Source: Demequina globuliformis
GTDB lineage: Bacteria; Actinomycetota; Actinomycetes; Actinomycetales; Demequinaceae
Length of the DNA stretch: 64,000 bases
NCBI RefSeq assembly: GCF_000975155.1
Contig: NZ_BBRG01000001.1
Span: 1,066,313 to 1,130,312 of the forward strand
Direction: 5' to 3'
Of this stretch, positions 46,102 to 56,721 are shown piece by piece. The notes under the pieces were generated by a model. That model made no database searches. It was not told the DNA's origin and was given only the letters and a program-made list of their open reading frames with translations. Each line of letters opens with the position of its first letter. Position 1 is the first letter of the stretch. The position numbers were made by a program, and so were the translations under genes.

Positions 46102-46581
46102 TTATGCGGTGGTTGGCGCGTACTGTCCGGGCGCGGCCAACGGGCGGATGCCCTCTGGGACCGGTCCGTAGCGGTTCGGCACAGGCTCTGACTGGAAGAA
46201 CGCCATGATGAACGGCACGATCGAGAAGCCGATCAAGCACAGGAACAACCAGCCAGCCGTCTGACCCATGTCGTGCAGGCGTCGTGACCACGCGGCGAGC
46301 GTGGGGATCAGCAGCGCTACATAGGCGAGCCCGGCCAACACGAACCCGGACACCATCACGGGGACGTTGAGTTCCTCCGACGAGTAGGTACCGTCGCCGT
46401 CAACATCAGTCCCCAGAACGTTGGTGGCAAGGAACACGCCAAGGAGGGCGATGGCCAGTACAGCGAGCGGTCCCGCGATCATGGTGAACACGTAGAACGG
46501 CCAGAACTCGCTGCGGCGCGCGCGTCCCTTGAAGTCGGCATAGTGGCGACAGCAACGCCCGATGGCGCGAAACGGATCCAC
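46102..46581 (-). CDS. DUF805 family membrane protein 2
   Basis: 159 residues, related to the protein encoded at 44295 (GRARRSEFWPFYVF; SRRLHDMGQTAGW). Four helices with an acidic external loop (TDVDGDGTYSSEE) that could bind calcium. Convergent with the MFS gene (5-base gap); the two DUF805 genes flank it. Confidence 0.85.
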   Translation of the reverse strand: MDPFRAIGRCCRHYADFKGRARRSEFWPFYVFTMIAGPLAVLAIALLGVFLATNVLGTDVDGDGTYSSEELNVPVMVSGFVLAGLAYVALLIPTLAAWSRRLHDMGQTAGWLFLCLIGFSIVPFIMAFFQSEPVPNRYGPVPEGIRPLAAPGQYAPTTA

Positions 46582-46640
46582 GTCTTACCCCCCACTTGAG
46601 TGATGTAGCGAAGCGCAACGTGCCGTCGCGCAGCCTCACT

Positions 46641-48092
46641 CTACTGCTGGTCAGCCCACCAGGCTTTCAACTCGGTGAGCGCGCGCTCCTCGCCCAGCGG
46701 CCCGTGCTCCATGCGCAACTCGAGCAGGTGCTTGTAGGCGAGCCCCACCTCGCGTCCAGGCCCAATGCCCAGCGCCTCCATGATCTGGTTGCCATCCAGG
46801 TCGGGGCGGATCGCGTCGATCTCCTCCCGCTCGCGCAACTCCGCGATGCGCGCCTCCAGGTCGTCGTAGGCAAACGACAACCGGTCGGCCTTGCGTCGAT
46901 TCCTGGTCGTGACATCCGCACGCGTGAGGCGGTGGAGTCGCTCCAACTGGTCGCCGGCATCCGTGACATAGCGCCGCACCGCTGAATCCGACCAGCGCGC
47001 ATCCGCATATCCGTGAAAGCGCAGGTGCAGCTCGACAAGATGCGACACCGCCTTGATGGTGTCCTTGTCGAAGCGCAGGGCCTTCATCCGCTTGCGCGTC
47101 ATTTTGGCTCCCACGACCTCATGGTGGTGGAAGCTCACGCCGCCGCCGGGCTCCAGCCGTCGCGTGGGGGGCTTGCCGATGTCGTGCAACAGCGCCGCGA
47201 GGCGGAGCACCAGGTCGGGTCCTGGAACGGCACCTTCAGCCCCAGTCTCCAGGTCGATCGCTTGCTCCACGACAGTGAGAGTGTGCTCGTAGACGTCCTT
47301 GTGGTGGTGGTGCTCGTCGACCTCAAGCTTGAGGGCTGGTAGTTCTGGCAGCACCACGTCGGCAAGCCCGGCATCGACCAGCGCCCCCAGCCCCGCCCGC
47401 GGGTAAGCGCCGACCAGCAACTTGCACAGTTCGTCGCGCACACGTTCGGCGGACACAATGCCAATCCGCTCGGCCAACCGCGCCATCGCCGCAAAGGTTG
47501 CGGGCTCAATCTCAAACCCCAATTGCGACGCGAACCGTGCCGCCCGCATCATCCGCAGCGGGTCATCCGCAAACGACATCTCCGGCTCAATGGGTGTGCG
47601 TAGCAGCCCCCCAGCGAGATCCTCGAGACCGCCGTGCAAGTCGACAAATTCCTTGGCCGGCAGCCGCACCGCCATCGCGTTGATGGTGAAGTCGCGACGG
47701 GCGAGGTCGCCGTCGAGCGAGTCGCCAAAGGCCACCACGGGCTTGCGGGTCAGGCCGTCGTACTCGTCAGCGCGGAAGGTCGTGATCTCCACGACAAGGT
47801 CGCCGCGGCGACCACCAATGGTGCCGAACTCCCGGCCCACGTCCCACGTGGAGCGCGTCCACGTACGCAGCAGCCGTTCCGTCTCATCCGGCCGCGCGGA
47901 CGTCGCGAAATCGAGGTCCGAGCTTGACCGCCCCAGGAACGCGTCGCGAACGGGTCCTCCCACCAGGGCGAACTCGTGCCCGGCACCGTCAAAGGCAGCT
48001 GCGAGGTCGAAAATCTCTGGCGGCAGCGCGTCCCACAGTGCAGTGGCGCGCTGACGGAGCACGTCGTACGAGGGCACGGGAGGTGGGTTCAC
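46641..48092 (-). CDS. CCA tRNA nucleotidyltransferase
   Basis: 483 residues. Head nucleotidyltransferase domain FALVGGPVRDAFLGRSSSDLDFAT, RRDFTINAMAV, RFASQLGFEIEP; then an HD domain (LLHDIGKPPTRR). Adds or repairs the 3' CCA of tRNAs; the HD domain suggests phosphatase/phosphodiesterase activity as in bacterial Cca. GTG 48092 start. Divergent from the NUDIX gene. Confidence 0.93.
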   Translation of the reverse strand: MNPPPVPSYDVLRQRATALWDALPPEIFDLAAAFDGAGHEFALVGGPVRDAFLGRSSSDLDFATSARPDETERLLRTWTRSTWDVGREFGTIGGRRGDLVVEITTFRADEYDGLTRKPVVAFGDSLDGDLARRDFTINAMAVRLPAKEFVDLHGGLEDLAGGLLRTPIEPEMSFADDPLRMMRAARFASQLGFEIEPATFAAMARLAERIGIVSAERVRDELCKLLVGAYPRAGLGALVDAGLADVVLPELPALKLEVDEHHHHKDVYEHTLTVVEQAIDLETGAEGAVPGPDLVLRLAALLHDIGKPPTRRLEPGGGVSFHHHEVVGAKMTRKRMKALRFDKDTIKAVSHLVELHLRFHGYADARWSDSAVRRYVTDAGDQLERLHRLTRADVTTRNRRKADRLSFAYDDLEARIAELREREEIDAIRPDLDGNQIMEALGIGPGREVGLAYKHLLELRMEHGPLGEERALTELKAWWADQQ

Positions 48093-48180
48093 GTTGACTA
48101 TGGTCCCAGATCACGCACGACCCCCGCACGGCTCCGCGCGGATGCGCCCACCAGGTGCACGCGCTCGTTAGAGTTGGCGC

Positions 48181-48726
48181 ATGCCTCGTCCGCCCGTGCC
48201 GCGCCCCATTCCGGCACCCCCGCCTCCCGGCGGTGCCTCATTGAGGCAGCGCCGCGACAGCGCGGCGCAACGGGCGTCCCACTTGCCAGTGTCCAATGAA
48301 ACGTCCGCGGGCGGCATCGTCGTCAAGGTCACCGATGGCTGCGCGTATGTGGCATGCATTGGCCGACGCAACAGGGCCGGTCGCCTCGAATGGTGCTTGC
48401 CCAAGGGCCACATTGAAGCCGGCGAGACGCCGGAGGACGCCGCGATCCGCGAGGTGGCAGAGGAGACCGGCATTGATGCCGAGATCATCCAGCCCATCGG
48501 CATCATCGACTATTGGTTTACGGGGGACGACCGGCGCGTGCATAAGGTCGTTCACCACTATTTGCTCGAGGCCAAGGGCGGCACAATCACGACCGAGAAC
48601 GATCCGGACCAGGAGGCTGAGGTGGCGGAGTGGATTGCCGTTGATGACTTGCGCCAGCGCCTGGCCTACCCCAACGAGCGCAAGATGGCCCAGGCCGCCA
48701 TCGAGTTGCTGAATCCGCAGTCGTGA
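48181..48726 (+). CDS. NUDIX hydrolase
   Basis: 181 residues with a perfect Nudix box [24 protein letters not shown] proline-rich, basic N-terminus of about 35 residues precedes it. Hydrolyses a nucleoside diphosphate derivative. Overlaps the DUF6049 gene by four bases (GTGA). Fixed neighbour of the CCA enzyme and MurJ in many actinobacteria. Confidence 0.92.
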   Translation: MPRPPVPRPIPAPPPPGGASLRQRRDSAAQRASHLPVSNETSAGGIVVKVTDGCAYVACIGRRNRAGRLEWCLPKGHIEAGETPEDAAIREVAEETGIDAEIIQPIGIIDYWFTGDDRRVHKVVHHYLLEAKGGTITTENDPDQEAEVAEWIAVDDLRQRLAYPNERKMAQAAIELLNPQS

Positions 48727-50795
48727 CTGCGCGTGCCGCCATCGCGGCGACTGTCACCGCGGCGGTGATGTGCTCGCCCGCCGCGGCCCTCGCCGCGCCG
48801 CTGCCCACGGAGATCGCGAGCCTCAGCGCGTCGGTGACCACGGCATCGGCCGTCTTCACGAAATCCTCCCCGCTTGAGGTCGGCGCCACGGTGCAGAACA
48901 CATCGAACGCTCCGCTCGAGGACGTCTCGCTGGTGCTTGACCTCACCGATGAGCCCCTCAGCACGTCCGCCGAGTTGGCCGCTTTCCTTGATGACCCCTC
49001 AAGCGTGGACGCGAGCGAGATTGCACGCGAGCCTGCCGTGGAGGAGCCGGCTGAGGACGAGCAAGAGGCGGAGGAAGACTCGGATGGGGCCGATGCCGGC
49101 TCGTCTGACGAGGACAGCGAAGAGCCCGCTGGGGTCACGATCGCGGCGAACCAATCGCGGGCATTCACGGTCACGGCAGGCGACGTCGACCTGGGGGGCG
49201 ATGCCGGGGTGTACGGCGTCACCGTGAGCGCGCACACACCGTCTGGCACCGAGGTCATTGACGTGCTGGCGGCCACATGGACGGGCGGCGATCTCGAGAC
49301 GCTCAGCCTCGCGACCTTGGCGAGCGCAGACGGTACTGACACCGCCGCACAGCAGGTGATTGCGACAGTCGCGGACACGCCCGCGTCGATCGCGGCAGAC
49401 CCGATGCTCATGACCAACGGCACCCTGCTGGACGGCGGCTTTTACGACCGTGAGGTGGTGTGGCTGCCCGCCGGCAACCCCGATCTCACCTCGCTCGCCC
49501 ATGCAGAGGACCCGCGGTTGCTGGAATTTGCGCTGCAGCGCACTCCTACGTCTTCGCTGGCCGCTTCGCTCGACGCACCGTGGATTGCTGCCCCGGCTGT
49601 CCTTGACGGCTCGACGGCCGCGCTCGCGCAGGAGCAGGGCGCGTTGGCGATGGTCGCGCTCGCAGGCACGGTTGGTCTCGACGATGCGCGCGAGGCTGTT
49701 GGGGATGCCCCGGCGGCCGTGGTCGAGACCCCCGATGGCGATCTTCCTGTCCTGCTGCCCCATCAGGCGATCACGGAAGCCGTCGCCACGTACCGGCCCG
49801 GCACCCCGGCGCAGTGGAGCAGGGTGGTCGCAGAGACGGCCCTCGCCTCGCAGGCGGGGGTGCAGGGCGCGCTGCTGGCCCCCGGTGATGAGTGGCTGCG
49901 CACGCCATCAAGTGGCGACCTCCTCACCCGCATGAGCGACCTGCCGTGGGTGGAGGCAGTCGATGTCGCCTCGTTGGTCGACGAGGACGCCCCTGCCCTC
50001 GAGGTGGACCAGGTCCGCGACGCGGACGCTGACCTCGAATCCCACCAGGTACTGAGCCTGGGTGATCAGCTCGAGCCGCTCGCCACCCTGTCGACCATCA
50101 CCACTGATCCCCGCGCGGCTTACGACGGCTGGGGCGACGCTCTTGTCAACGTAGTGGCGCTGTCGGGGCGCGCGGGTCCGGCTGGCCGCGAGATCGCGTA
50201 CGCATCCGCCATGCAGGACACGCGAGATGTGTTGGCGGGCGTGTCCATCGCGTCGGGGTCAGACCTCAATCTCCTCGCTCAGGATGGCGAAGTGCCGGTG
50301 ACAGTTGTCAACGACCTCGACTGGGACGTGACGGTCGCGGTGAAGTTGACGTCGAACTCGCCCAACTTGGTGGTCGAGGAAGTCACCGAGGTGGATATCC
50401 CGGCAGGGCAGTCCCGGGTCGCGATGGTCGGGGTGTCCGCGGTGTCCTCCGCGAACGTCGAGCTCGGCGCGCAACTGTTGAATGACTCGGGACAGCAGAT
50501 TGGCCAGTCCCAGATGTTTGAGGTGCGCGTGCGCGCCGACTGGGGCACTGCGGCGACTCTGGTCTTCACCGGCGTGCTCGTGCTGTTGCTGATCGCGGGG
50601 GTGATCCGCACCATCCGCCGTGGTCGCAAAGACACGAGGACCGATGCCGTGACCGCCCCAGAAGAGGCCGCACCCGAGGTGGCGACGTCCGAAGTCGAGG
50701 TGGTGGACGAGGACGCTGCGGTGGACGAGGACGTTACGGTTGGCGAGGCTCGCGAGGATGCCGATGCCTCCGGCGACGGAGAGGACTGTCGATGA
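48723..50795 (+). CDS. DUF6049 family secreted/membrane protein
   Basis: 690 residues. Signal peptide (residues 1-26, ending AAALA-A), large extracellular part with an acidic insertion (about 100-130, Glu/Asp-rich), a C-terminal transmembrane helix (about 615-635, [16 protein letters not shown]) and an acidic cytoplasmic tail. It lies directly before murJ with a four-base overlap, as in other actinobacteria, which suggests an accessory role in lipid II translocation or wall assembly. No catalytic motif recognised. Confidence 0.85.
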   Translation: MTARAAIAATVTAAVMCSPAAALAAPLPTEIASLSASVTTASAVFTKSSPLEVGATVQNTSNAPLEDVSLVLDLTDEPLSTSAELAAFLDDPSSVDASEIAREPAVEEPAEDEQEAEEDSDGADAGSSDEDSEEPAGVTIAANQSRAFTVTAGDVDLGGDAGVYGVTVSAHTPSGTEVIDVLAATWTGGDLETLSLATLASADGTDTAAQQVIATVADTPASIAADPMLMTNGTLLDGGFYDREVVWLPAGNPDLTSLAHAEDPRLLEFALQRTPTSSLAASLDAPWIAAPAVLDGSTAALAQEQGALAMVALAGTVGLDDAREAVGDAPAAVVETPDGDLPVLLPHQAITEAVATYRPGTPAQWSRVVAETALASQAGVQGALLAPGDEWLRTPSSGDLLTRMSDLPWVEAVDVASLVDEDAPALEVDQVRDADADLESHQVLSLGDQLEPLATLSTITTDPRAAYDGWGDALVNVVALSGRAGPAGREIAYASAMQDTRDVLAGVSIASGSDLNLLAQDGEVPVTVVNDLDWDVTVAVKLTSNSPNLVVEEVTEVDIPAGQSRVAMVGVSAVSSANVELGAQLLNDSGQQIGQSQMFEVRVRADWGTAATLVFTGVLVLLLIAGVIRTIRRGRKDTRTDAVTAPEEAAPEVATSEVEVVDEDAAVDEDVTVGEAREDADASGDGEDCR

Positions 50796-52480
50796 GCGCC
50801 GACGCCGCACCGCCCGAGGACGGCGCCGCGCCTCCGCGCAAGTCACTTAGTCGCAATACGGCGGTGATGGCCGCCGGCACCGCGACATCGCGCGCGCTCG
50901 GCCTCATTCGCAACGCGCTCTTGGTCGCGGCGATCGGCGTCAACACGGTGGCGGCGGACGCCTACGACATCGCGAACCGGCTTCCGAACGTGATGTTCGC
51001 GATCCTGGCCGCAGGCGTGCTCAACGCGGTGCTGGTGCCGCAGATGGTGCGCGCGTTCCAGCGCACCGGCGGCAAGCGCACGGTCGACCGCATCCTCACC
51101 ATCGGCACAGTGTTGTCCCTCGTGGTGACCGTGGTAGCGACGCTGTCAGCGCAACTGTGGGTGCTCCTGTACACGGACAACTGGCCGCCGGAGATGGTGG
51201 CGCTGGCGACGGCATTCTCGTTCTGGTGCATCCCGCAGCTGTTCTTCTACTGCCTGTACACCCTGCTGGGCGAGGTGTTGAACTCTCGCGAGCAGTTTGG
51301 GCCATTCATGTGGGCGCCCGTGCTGAACAATGTGGTCGCCATCGCAGGACTCGGTGTCTACCTCGCGATGTTTGGCCAGTACGCCCTGCCAGAGGTTCCC
51401 GGGGCAGATCTCGCGACCATCGACGAGTGGACTCCCACACGCATCGCCGTGCTCGCGGGCTTCGCCACGCTTGGCATCGCCATGCAAGCGTTGGTGCTGC
51501 TCATCCCGCTCGCGCGGGGTGGGTACCGCTGGCGCTGGGTGTGGCGGGGCCCCAAGGGAGAACTGTCTGCCGTCGGCACCATTGCGAAGTGGTCCCTGCT
51601 CGCCGTGTTGGTCGAGCAAGTCGCGGTGACGTTGGTGACTCGCGTGGCCGCGTCAGCGAGCATCGAGGGCGGCGCGGCCGTCGCCGGCAACATGGCGTAC
51701 TTCCAAGCGTTGAGCCTGTACTTAGTGCCCCACTCCCTGATCACGGTCTCCCTGGTGACGGCGATGTACACCGGGATGGCGCGCTACGCGGTCAAGGGCA
51801 ACATTCGGGCCCTGCGTTCCGGGACGTCGCGGGGCCTGAGGGTCACAGGTGTTTTCACTATTTTTGCCACGATTGCGATGATCGTGGTGGCGCCGCTGCT
51901 CGTGCGCGTGGCGCTGCCGTCGGCGTCCGTGCAAGAGGTCGAATCCGTCGCACAGGTCATGGTGGCCCTGCTGCTGGGGCTGGTGCCGCTTGGCGCGACT
52001 GTGCTCATCAAGCGGCTGTATTTTGCGCTCGAAGAGGCCCGCTCGATCTTCTTTATGCATATCCCCATGGCTCTGGTGTGGGTAGCAACCGCGTACGCGT
52101 TCCAGGAGTTCGCTGACCCGCGTTGGTGGACCGTGGGCGTGGGCCTCGGGATGGCGTTGTCCAACTGGACGGGCGTGCTTTTGCGCGCAGGGGGCCTGCG
52201 CACGCGGCTTGGCGGCGGAGGCGGCGGGGCTGTCATGCGTACCCACGTCCGTGCGCTTGGCGCCGGCCTGGTAGCAGGTGTCGCGGGCTGGCTCGTGCTG
52301 CGGATCAAGCCTGACCTCGACAGCTTTGTGGGATGGTCGGGCGTGTTCGCCGCCGCGACGTTGATCCTCGGGGCTGGCGCGGTGATGCTCGTGGTGTACG
52401 CCGGCATGCTCAAGGCATTGCGGGTCAGCGAGTTCGATGAGGCTACTGGACCCATCGTCCGGCGGTTCCGTCGGCGCTGA
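50792..52480 (+). CDS. murJ: Lipid II flippase MurJ
   Basis: 562 residues, about 14 transmembrane helices. NTAVMAAGTATSRALGLIRN at the start, DIANRLPNVMF and LNAVLVPQMVRAF are MviN/MurJ signatures. Flips lipid II to the outer face. Followed by a pseudokinase gene, matching MviN/FhaA-type regulation known from mycobacteria. Confidence 0.95.
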   Translation: MSADAAPPEDGAAPPRKSLSRNTAVMAAGTATSRALGLIRNALLVAAIGVNTVAADAYDIANRLPNVMFAILAAGVLNAVLVPQMVRAFQRTGGKRTVDRILTIGTVLSLVVTVVATLSAQLWVLLYTDNWPPEMVALATAFSFWCIPQLFFYCLYTLLGEVLNSREQFGPFMWAPVLNNVVAIAGLGVYLAMFGQYALPEVPGADLATIDEWTPTRIAVLAGFATLGIAMQALVLLIPLARGGYRWRWVWRGPKGELSAVGTIAKWSLLAVLVEQVAVTLVTRVAASASIEGGAAVAGNMAYFQALSLYLVPHSLITVSLVTAMYTGMARYAVKGNIRALRSGTSRGLRVTGVFTIFATIAMIVVAPLLVRVALPSASVQEVESVAQVMVALLLGLVPLGATVLIKRLYFALEEARSIFFMHIPMALVWVATAYAFQEFADPRWWTVGVGLGMALSNWTGVLLRAGGLRTRLGGGGGGAVMRTHVRALGAGLVAGVAGWLVLRIKPDLDSFVGWSGVFAAATLILGAGAVMLVVYAGMLKALRVSEFDEATGPIVRRFRRR

Positions 52481-52541
52481 TGTCAGGCGCACGCCATATG
52501 ATGGGCGGACGTTCTTCAGTCTCTCCGAAGGGGGCCCCACG

Positions 52542-53900
52542 GTGCAGGTAGGCGCGACGCTCGGCCGTCGTTTCACGCTTGCGCAGGCGGTGGAGCACGA
52601 TCTTCCTGGCACTGAACGCTGGATTGCCGATGACACTCGCCTTGCGCAGCGCGTCACCATCGACATCATTCGTGGCGACGGCGCTACGGCGGTGCGCCAG
52701 GCAGCGGTGAAGGCCGCGCAGGTGCGCGACGCTCGCTTTGCCCGCATCATCTCGACGGGACGCCACACGGACTCCGAGGGCACCGTCACCTACATCGTTT
52801 CCGAACGTCCCCGCGGCGTGTCTGGTGAGCAGGTGCTGGCCCGCTTTGGCGAAGAGCCCGACGTCGTCGGCGCGCTCGTCGGCGAGGCTGCGCGCGCGCT
52901 GGAGTCCATGCGCGCGTTTGGGCTCACGCATGGCTACATTCGTCCGCAGGCGCTCCTGGTGTCGCCTGCCGGGCGTGTCATCGTTCTTGGGCTCGGCGTG
53001 GACGGCGTACTGGCACAGCAGGCTGGGCTCACGGACGACCTCTCGGAGAAGGCCGATGCCGCGGCCCTGTCCCGTATGTACCTTGAGGCAGTCACGGGGC
53101 GACCAGCGGCAGACGCCACGGCCCCGGACGTGCCGGACTCCTTGGGTACCGGCGCGACCGCGCTGACCCACGCCACCATTGCGGGCGATCCGCCTACCGC
53201 CTTGGGCACCATCGCATCGGCCCTAGGCCCGGCCAGAGTCCAGCGGCTACGCAAGGCCGCCGCGACTGCTGCCTCACCGCTGTCTCCCCGCTCTCCGGCC
53301 ACCCCAGGGTCGGCCCAGTCGAGTCCTAGCGCACGCAGCGCCCCTGAAGAGGACGGCGATGCCACCACGGGGCCTGAGGTCGCGCAGCCCGAGCCGCACG
53401 ACATCGCGATCGCCCCGCACACCTTGCACGAGGCCGCGGCGGCCGCCGAGCAATCCCAGTCTCACCCGGCGGTGGTGCCCACTCCCCGTGCAGTGCCTCG
53501 CGACGAGCCCCTACCGCCGCCCGACCCCAAGCTGGAACCGCTGCGTGCCTGGGACGGCATTGTCGACGCACAGAATGCTCGGCCCAAGCCCTCGTTTGTT
53601 GAGGCTGTCCTCGGTGGTGTCCGCAAGCTCGCGCCAGGAAATGAAGCGCTCGAGTCAGCACACGTGCGCGCTCACGCCCGCGCGCACCGCACGGCTCCGC
53701 TCAACGTGGGCCCCCTTGTCCTTGCACTGACGCTGCTGGCAGTCGTGATCATTGTCGTCATCGCGATGCGCGAGCTGGCGGCTCCCATTGACCCGGATTT
53801 TGACCTCTACAACAACCCGCCACCGTCGTACCCGTCGTATACCTACTCGCCGCCGTCGTACCCCAGCGCGTCTCCGTCGGCGTCGCCGTCAGGTGAATAG
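52542..53900 (+). CDS. Membrane-anchored pseudokinase downstream of murJ
   Basis: 452 residues. An N-terminal kinase-like domain (about 1-230) has lost the catalytic residues: the VAVK lysine position reads VTIDII, the HRD loop is HGYIRPQ, and the DFG position reads GLGVDG. Then a Pro/Ala-rich linker (about 230-370), one transmembrane helix (NVGPLVLALTLLAVVIIVVIA) and an external PPSYPS-repeat tail. Similar to the pseudokinase region of mycobacterial MviN, but encoded separately here. Start GTG 52542 after GAAGGGGG. It likely recruits forkhead-domain regulators of MurJ (inference). Confidence 0.85.
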   Translation: MQVGATLGRRFTLAQAVEHDLPGTERWIADDTRLAQRVTIDIIRGDGATAVRQAAVKAAQVRDARFARIISTGRHTDSEGTVTYIVSERPRGVSGEQVLARFGEEPDVVGALVGEAARALESMRAFGLTHGYIRPQALLVSPAGRVIVLGLGVDGVLAQQAGLTDDLSEKADAAALSRMYLEAVTGRPAADATAPDVPDSLGTGATALTHATIAGDPPTALGTIASALGPARVQRLRKAAATAASPLSPRSPATPGSAQSSPSARSAPEEDGDATTGPEVAQPEPHDIAIAPHTLHEAAAAAEQSQSHPAVVPTPRAVPRDEPLPPPDPKLEPLRAWDGIVDAQNARPKPSFVEAVLGGVRKLAPGNEALESAHVRAHARAHRTAPLNVGPLVLALTLLAVVIIVVIAMRELAAPIDPDFDLYNNPPPSYPSYTYSPPSYPSASPSASPSGE

Positions 53901-53999
53901 GCGGTAGCGGAGCCTTGGAGTGGGAAGAATCCCCGTCTACGATTCGTTACCGAGCCAGACGCATTTGCGCCTGCACCGCCCGCCAATAAAGGAAGTACC

Positions 54000-55316
54000 G
54001 TGAGCGACACTCGCAACCTGATCATCGTTGGATCCGGCCCCGCCGGTTACACGGCCGCCATCTACGCCGCGCGCGCGGGCCTTGAGCCGCTCGTGATCGC
54101 CGGCTCAGTGACCGCCGGTGGTGCGCTCATGAACACCACTGAAGTCGAGAACTTCCCCGGGTTCGTGGAAGGCATCCAGGGTCCCGAGCTCATGGAAACG
54201 CTGCAGGGCCAGGCCGAACGCTTTGGCGCGCAGATCGAGTTCGACGATGTCACTGAGATGCAGCTGACCGGGGACGTGAAGACCGTCACCACCGGGCTTG
54301 GTAAGACCTACCAGGGCAAATCCATCATCCTCGCGACCGGCTCCGCATATCGCGAGTTGGGCCTTGAGGATGAGAAGCGCCTGTCCGGCAAGGGCGTGTC
54401 CTGGTGTGCCACGTGCGATGGGTTCTTCTTCCGCGACCAAGAGGTCGTCGTCATTGGCGGCGGTGACTCCGCGATGGAGGAGGCTACGTTCCTCACGCGC
54501 TTCGCGTCCAAGGTGACCGTCGTTCACCGTCGCGATGAGTTGCGCGCCTCGAAGATCATGGCTGACCGTGCGAAGAACGACCCCAAGATCGAGTTCGTGT
54601 GGAACGCCGAGGTTCTTGGCCTCGAGGGCGATGACAAGTTGTCGGGCGTCGTGGTGCGCGACCGCGTCAGTGGCGCCGAGTCGACCATCCCCGCAACGGG
54701 CATGTTTGTCGCGATTGGGCACATTCCCCGCTCAGAGCTCGTGACCGGACAGGTCGACACGGACGCTGAGGGCTACGTCCAGGTGGTGGGCCGCACCACG
54801 GCCACCAACGTGGACGGCGTGTTCGCGTGCGGTGACCTTGTCGACAACCGCTACCGCCAGGCGATCACCGCCGCGGGCTCCGGCTGCTCCGCGGCCCTGG
54901 ACGCGCAGCACTACCTTGATGGACTCGCGGACGCGGAGGCCTCCGACCACAAGGTCGTCGTCCCCGAGGAAGCGCCCGCGGCCGCCGTGGTGACCACGCC
55001 TGTAGCGGCGACCGAGGACAGCTTCCAGGACGAAGTCATTAAGTCCGACATCCCGGTCGTGGTCGACTTCTGGGCGGAGTGGTGCGGTCCCTGCCGCGCG
55101 GTTGCGCCGCTGCTGGATGAGCTTGCCGAGGAGTACGCCGGCCGCGTGAAGATCGTCAAGGTCGACACGGACGCCAACCCCAACCTGGCGATGGCGTACG
55201 GCGTGACCTCGATCCCCACCATGGCGTTCTTTAATGGTGGAGAAATGGTGAAGTCAGTGGTGGGCGCCAAGCCCAAGCCCGCACTCACCACCCTGTTCGA
55301 CGAGGCACTTGCCTAA
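54000..55316 (+). CDS. trxB: Thioredoxin reductase-thioredoxin fusion
   Basis: 438 residues. Residues 1 to about 310 are NADPH-dependent TrxB: GSGPAGY at 11-17, redox CATC at 136-139, [10 protein letters not shown], and the FAD-binding [11 protein letters not shown] 25-residue Ala/Val/Pro linker follows, then a thioredoxin domain with WCGPC (Cys362/Cys365). Such a fusion is known from Mycobacterium leprae. It removes the need for diffusive encounter of reductase and thioredoxin. GTG start with AAAGGAAG. Ends at a terminator (55338-55363). Confidence 0.95.
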   Translation: MSDTRNLIIVGSGPAGYTAAIYAARAGLEPLVIAGSVTAGGALMNTTEVENFPGFVEGIQGPELMETLQGQAERFGAQIEFDDVTEMQLTGDVKTVTTGLGKTYQGKSIILATGSAYRELGLEDEKRLSGKGVSWCATCDGFFFRDQEVVVIGGGDSAMEEATFLTRFASKVTVVHRRDELRASKIMADRAKNDPKIEFVWNAEVLGLEGDDKLSGVVVRDRVSGAESTIPATGMFVAIGHIPRSELVTGQVDTDAEGYVQVVGRTTATNVDGVFACGDLVDNRYRQAITAAGSGCSAALDAQHYLDGLADAEASDHKVVVPEEAPAAAVVTTPVAATEDSFQDEVIKSDIPVVVDFWAEWCGPCRAVAPLLDELAEEYAGRVKIVKVDTDANPNLAMAYGVTSIPTMAFFNGGEMVKSVVGAKPKPALTTLFDEALA

Positions 55317-55337
55317 GTCGCTCACAAAAAAGCGACC

Positions 55338-55363
55338 AAGCCGGGGCCATGTGGCCCCGGCTT
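55338..55363. terminator. Terminator after trxB-trxA
   Basis: AAGCCGGGGCC-ATGT-GGCCCCGGCTT followed by TTCG: 11-bp stem with short U-run. Confidence 0.85.
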
Positions 55364-55404
55364 TTCGCGTATCCGGCCCCCAACACATGAAAGACTTGGC
55401 TCCC

Positions 55405-56706
55405 ATGAGCACATCCGACCGGCACGGCACACGACTGGACCCGTGGTTCGACTCCTACGCCGCGCGCGCCCACCGCATGCGCGCCTCGGAGATTCGCGCG
55501 CTGTTCGCCGTCGCCAGCCGGCCCGAGGTCGTCTCGCTCGCGGGCGGCATGCCCTACATTGGCGGATTGCCTCTCGAAGAGCTGTCCGAGATGTCGCGAC
55601 GGCTCATCCTCGAACAGGGCGAGGTTGCCCTCCAGTACGGCGGCGGTCAAGGCGACGAGGGATTGCGCGAGCAGATCACCGAGGTCATGTCGCTCGAGGG
55701 TATCGCTGCGCACCCGGACGACGTCGTGGTCACGACCGGCTCTCAACAGGCCCTCGACCTGGTGTCCACGATCTTCCTTGACCCCGGCGACGTTGTGGTC
55801 GCTGAGGCGCCCTCCTACGTGGGTGCGCTCGGGGTGTTCCGAGCCCACGAGGCGGACGTAGTGCACACTCCTATGGACGCGGATGGTCTGATCCCCGAGG
55901 CGCTGGACAAGACGTTGGGCGAGCTCGCCGCTGCCGGTCGCCGGGTGAAGTTCTTGTACACCGTGCCGAACTTCCACAACCCTGGCGGCGTGACCTTGTC
56001 CGCCGAACGCCGGCCGCAGGTCGTGGAGATCTGCGAGCGGCATCGAGTGTTGATCCTTGAGGACAATCCCTACGGGCTGTTGGGCTTCGATCGCGAGCCC
56101 ATGCCCGCGTTGCGGTCGTTGAGCGAGAATGGCGTCATTTACCTGGGGTCTTTCTCCAAGACCTTCGCTCCCGGGTATCGCGTTGGCTGGGCAGTTGCTC
56201 CTCACGCCGTTCGCGAGAAACTCGTGTTGGCGTCGGAGGCCGCGATTTTGTCCCCGTCCAATGCCTCTCAGCTAGCCATCCGCGCCTACCTTCAGCACTT
56301 TGATTGGCAAGGCCAGATCAAGAAGTTCCAGGTTCAGTATCGCGAGCGGCGCGACGCCATGATCACCTCGCTCGAGGAGCACCTTCCGGAGGCATCGTGG
56401 AATGTTCCTGACGGGGGCTTCTATGTGTGGGTGAAGCTCCCCGAAGGCCTCAATGCCAAGACGATGCTTCCCCGGGCGGTGACGGCTCGCGTCGCGTACG
56501 TATCCGGAACCGCGTTCTATGCGGACGGGCAGGGATCTGACCACATGCGGCTGTCCTTCTGCTACCCCACCCCCGAGCGCATTCGCGAAGGCGTACGGCG
56601 GCTCGCCTCGGTGGTGGACGCGGAGATGGAGACGGTCAGGATTTTCGGTACATCCGGCGGCGACGACGGAGACTCCGTCGACTTCCCCTCACCGGACTTG
56701 GCGTAG
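55405..56706 (+). CDS. PLP-dependent aminotransferase, class I/II (AAA/LysN-like)
   Basis: 433 residues. SQQALDLV, PSYVGAL, YTVPNFHNPGGV, LILEDNPYG, SFSKTFAPGYRVGW (PLP Lys in SFSKTFAPG) and the C-terminal ARVAYVSGTAFY. These group it with 2-aminoadipate/MocR-like aminotransferases that lack a DNA-binding domain. Upstream in-frame ATG at 55387 is possible; 55405 is the common-length choice. Substrate unknown. Confidence 0.85.
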   Translation: MSTSDRHGTRLDPWFDSYAARAHRMRASEIRALFAVASRPEVVSLAGGMPYIGGLPLEELSEMSRRLILEQGEVALQYGGGQGDEGLREQITEVMSLEGIAAHPDDVVVTTGSQQALDLVSTIFLDPGDVVVAEAPSYVGALGVFRAHEADVVHTPMDADGLIPEALDKTLGELAAAGRRVKFLYTVPNFHNPGGVTLSAERRPQVVEICERHRVLILEDNPYGLLGFDREPMPALRSLSENGVIYLGSFSKTFAPGYRVGWAVAPHAVREKLVLASEAAILSPSNASQLAIRAYLQHFDWQGQIKKFQVQYRERRDAMITSLEEHLPEASWNVPDGGFYVWVKLPEGLNAKTMLPRAVTARVAYVSGTAFYADGQGSDHMRLSFCYPTPERIREGVRRLASVVDAEMETVRIFGTSGGDDGDSVDFPSPDLA

Positions 56707-56721
56707 GCGATGGGAGACAGC

